Assembly (NCBI GenBank): GCA_049840875.1
Contig: JASGJE010000004.1
Span: 62,001-126,000 of the forward strand
Reading direction: 5' to 3'
Length of the DNA stretch: 64,000 nt
Origin: JAFDYH01 sp049840875
GTDB taxonomy: Bacteria; Bacteroidota; Bacteroidia; Chitinophagales; Chitinophagaceae
The notes below the pieces were generated by a model. It saw nothing but the letters and a program-made list of their open reading frames with translations, did not search any database and was not told the origin of the DNA. Below, one piece after another: positions 63,865 to 64,000 of this stretch (positions are counted from its first letter, which is position 1; every line of letters starts with the position of its first letter). The position numbers and the translations under genes are program-made.

Positions 63865-64000
63865 CTATTGTTTTTTTGCTGCTATTTGCCCTCTTATTTC
63901 TCCAGTCGTATTTGTAGCCGTACCTAATGAATAATACAGGTTTCCATCCGTCAAATCCTTAGCCTGTTCATCAGTAAGTGTGATATTTCCAGTTATGTTT
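63865..64000 (-). CDS. CHRD-domain protein, 3' end only
   Basis: The last 45 codons of a gene running off the right edge. The readable end is NITLTDEQAKDLTDGNLYYS, then a short loop and GEIRGQIAAKKQ before TAG at 63865-63867. The pattern of DG-x-x-Y-Y-x followed by GEIRGQI is the usual end of a CHRD (chordin-like) domain of exported Bacteroidota proteins. Nothing can be said of the N-terminus or full length. Confidence 0.75.
   Translation of the reverse strand, partial: NITGNITLTDEQAKDLTDGNLYYSLGTATNTTGEIRGQIAAKKQ

Overview
The window looks like a chromosomal segment of a Bacteroidota bacterium, most likely from the Chitinophagaceae or a near relative. The signs are a type IX secretion sorting domain, GldM-like and FecA-like proteins, AraC-family regulators with a multi-helix membrane sensor, large FtsX/MacB-type permeases of about 800 residues, the long three-domain form of IspG, a CHRD-domain protein, and weak Shine-Dalgarno signals with several TTG/GTG starts. 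No rRNA, tRNA, CRISPR array, integrase or transposase gene was seen.

Region by region. 1-6204 (+): two large permease genes; the second is an in-frame fusion of a membrane AraC regulator with an FtsX/MacB permease. 6239-10186: a GH9 glucanase gene and a divergent clan-A-type glycosidase gene, with a copy of a small palindromic MITE-like element on each side. 10267-10491: a small membrane protein. 10715-16281 (-): an AT-rich four-gene block, SIR2 - HerA - PD-(D/E)XK nuclease - SF1 helicase, read as an expanded SIR2-HerA antiviral defence operon. 16354-19374: a Cys-rich secreted protein, a GldM-like lipoprotein and an amidohydrolase flanked by direct repeats. 19605-33307 (-): four more giant permease genes, three of them AraC-FtsX fusions. 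33585-37596: a single-domain response regulator, a FecA-like TonB receptor, a small membrane protein and ArsC.

37801-43206 (+) is a housekeeping stretch: ispG, a YhhN protein, nadB and a lipid A acyltransferase. 43212-46476 (-) holds a frameshifted persulfide-dioxygenase/rhodanese gene, an ArsR regulator, tsaB and a short 3-hydroxyacyl-CoA dehydrogenase-like gene. 46513-56803 (+) holds RidA, a GH65 hydrolase, an unknown membrane protein, two vanadium-haloperoxidase-type lipoproteins interleaved with two outer-membrane barrels, three tandem hairpin elements and a periplasmic trehalase. 56800-64000 holds a T9SS-exported metalloprotease, a calcineurin-like phosphoesterase, a receiver protein, small stress-type proteins (SpoIIAA-like, CsbD, DinB-like, DUF6799-like) and the 3' end of a CHRD protein.

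The most unusual content is the set of AraC-FtsX fusions. Four genes share a membrane sensor/HTH module of 401-409 residues, all apparently start with TTG, and are joined without a stop to diversified permeases. Two inter-gene spacers 20 kb apart are both 98 bp and match at 91 positions. No ATP-binding subunit lies nearby. The second most interesting block is the SIR2-HerA operon with its nuclease and helicase partners. Functional statements are from motif reading alone; no database search was run.
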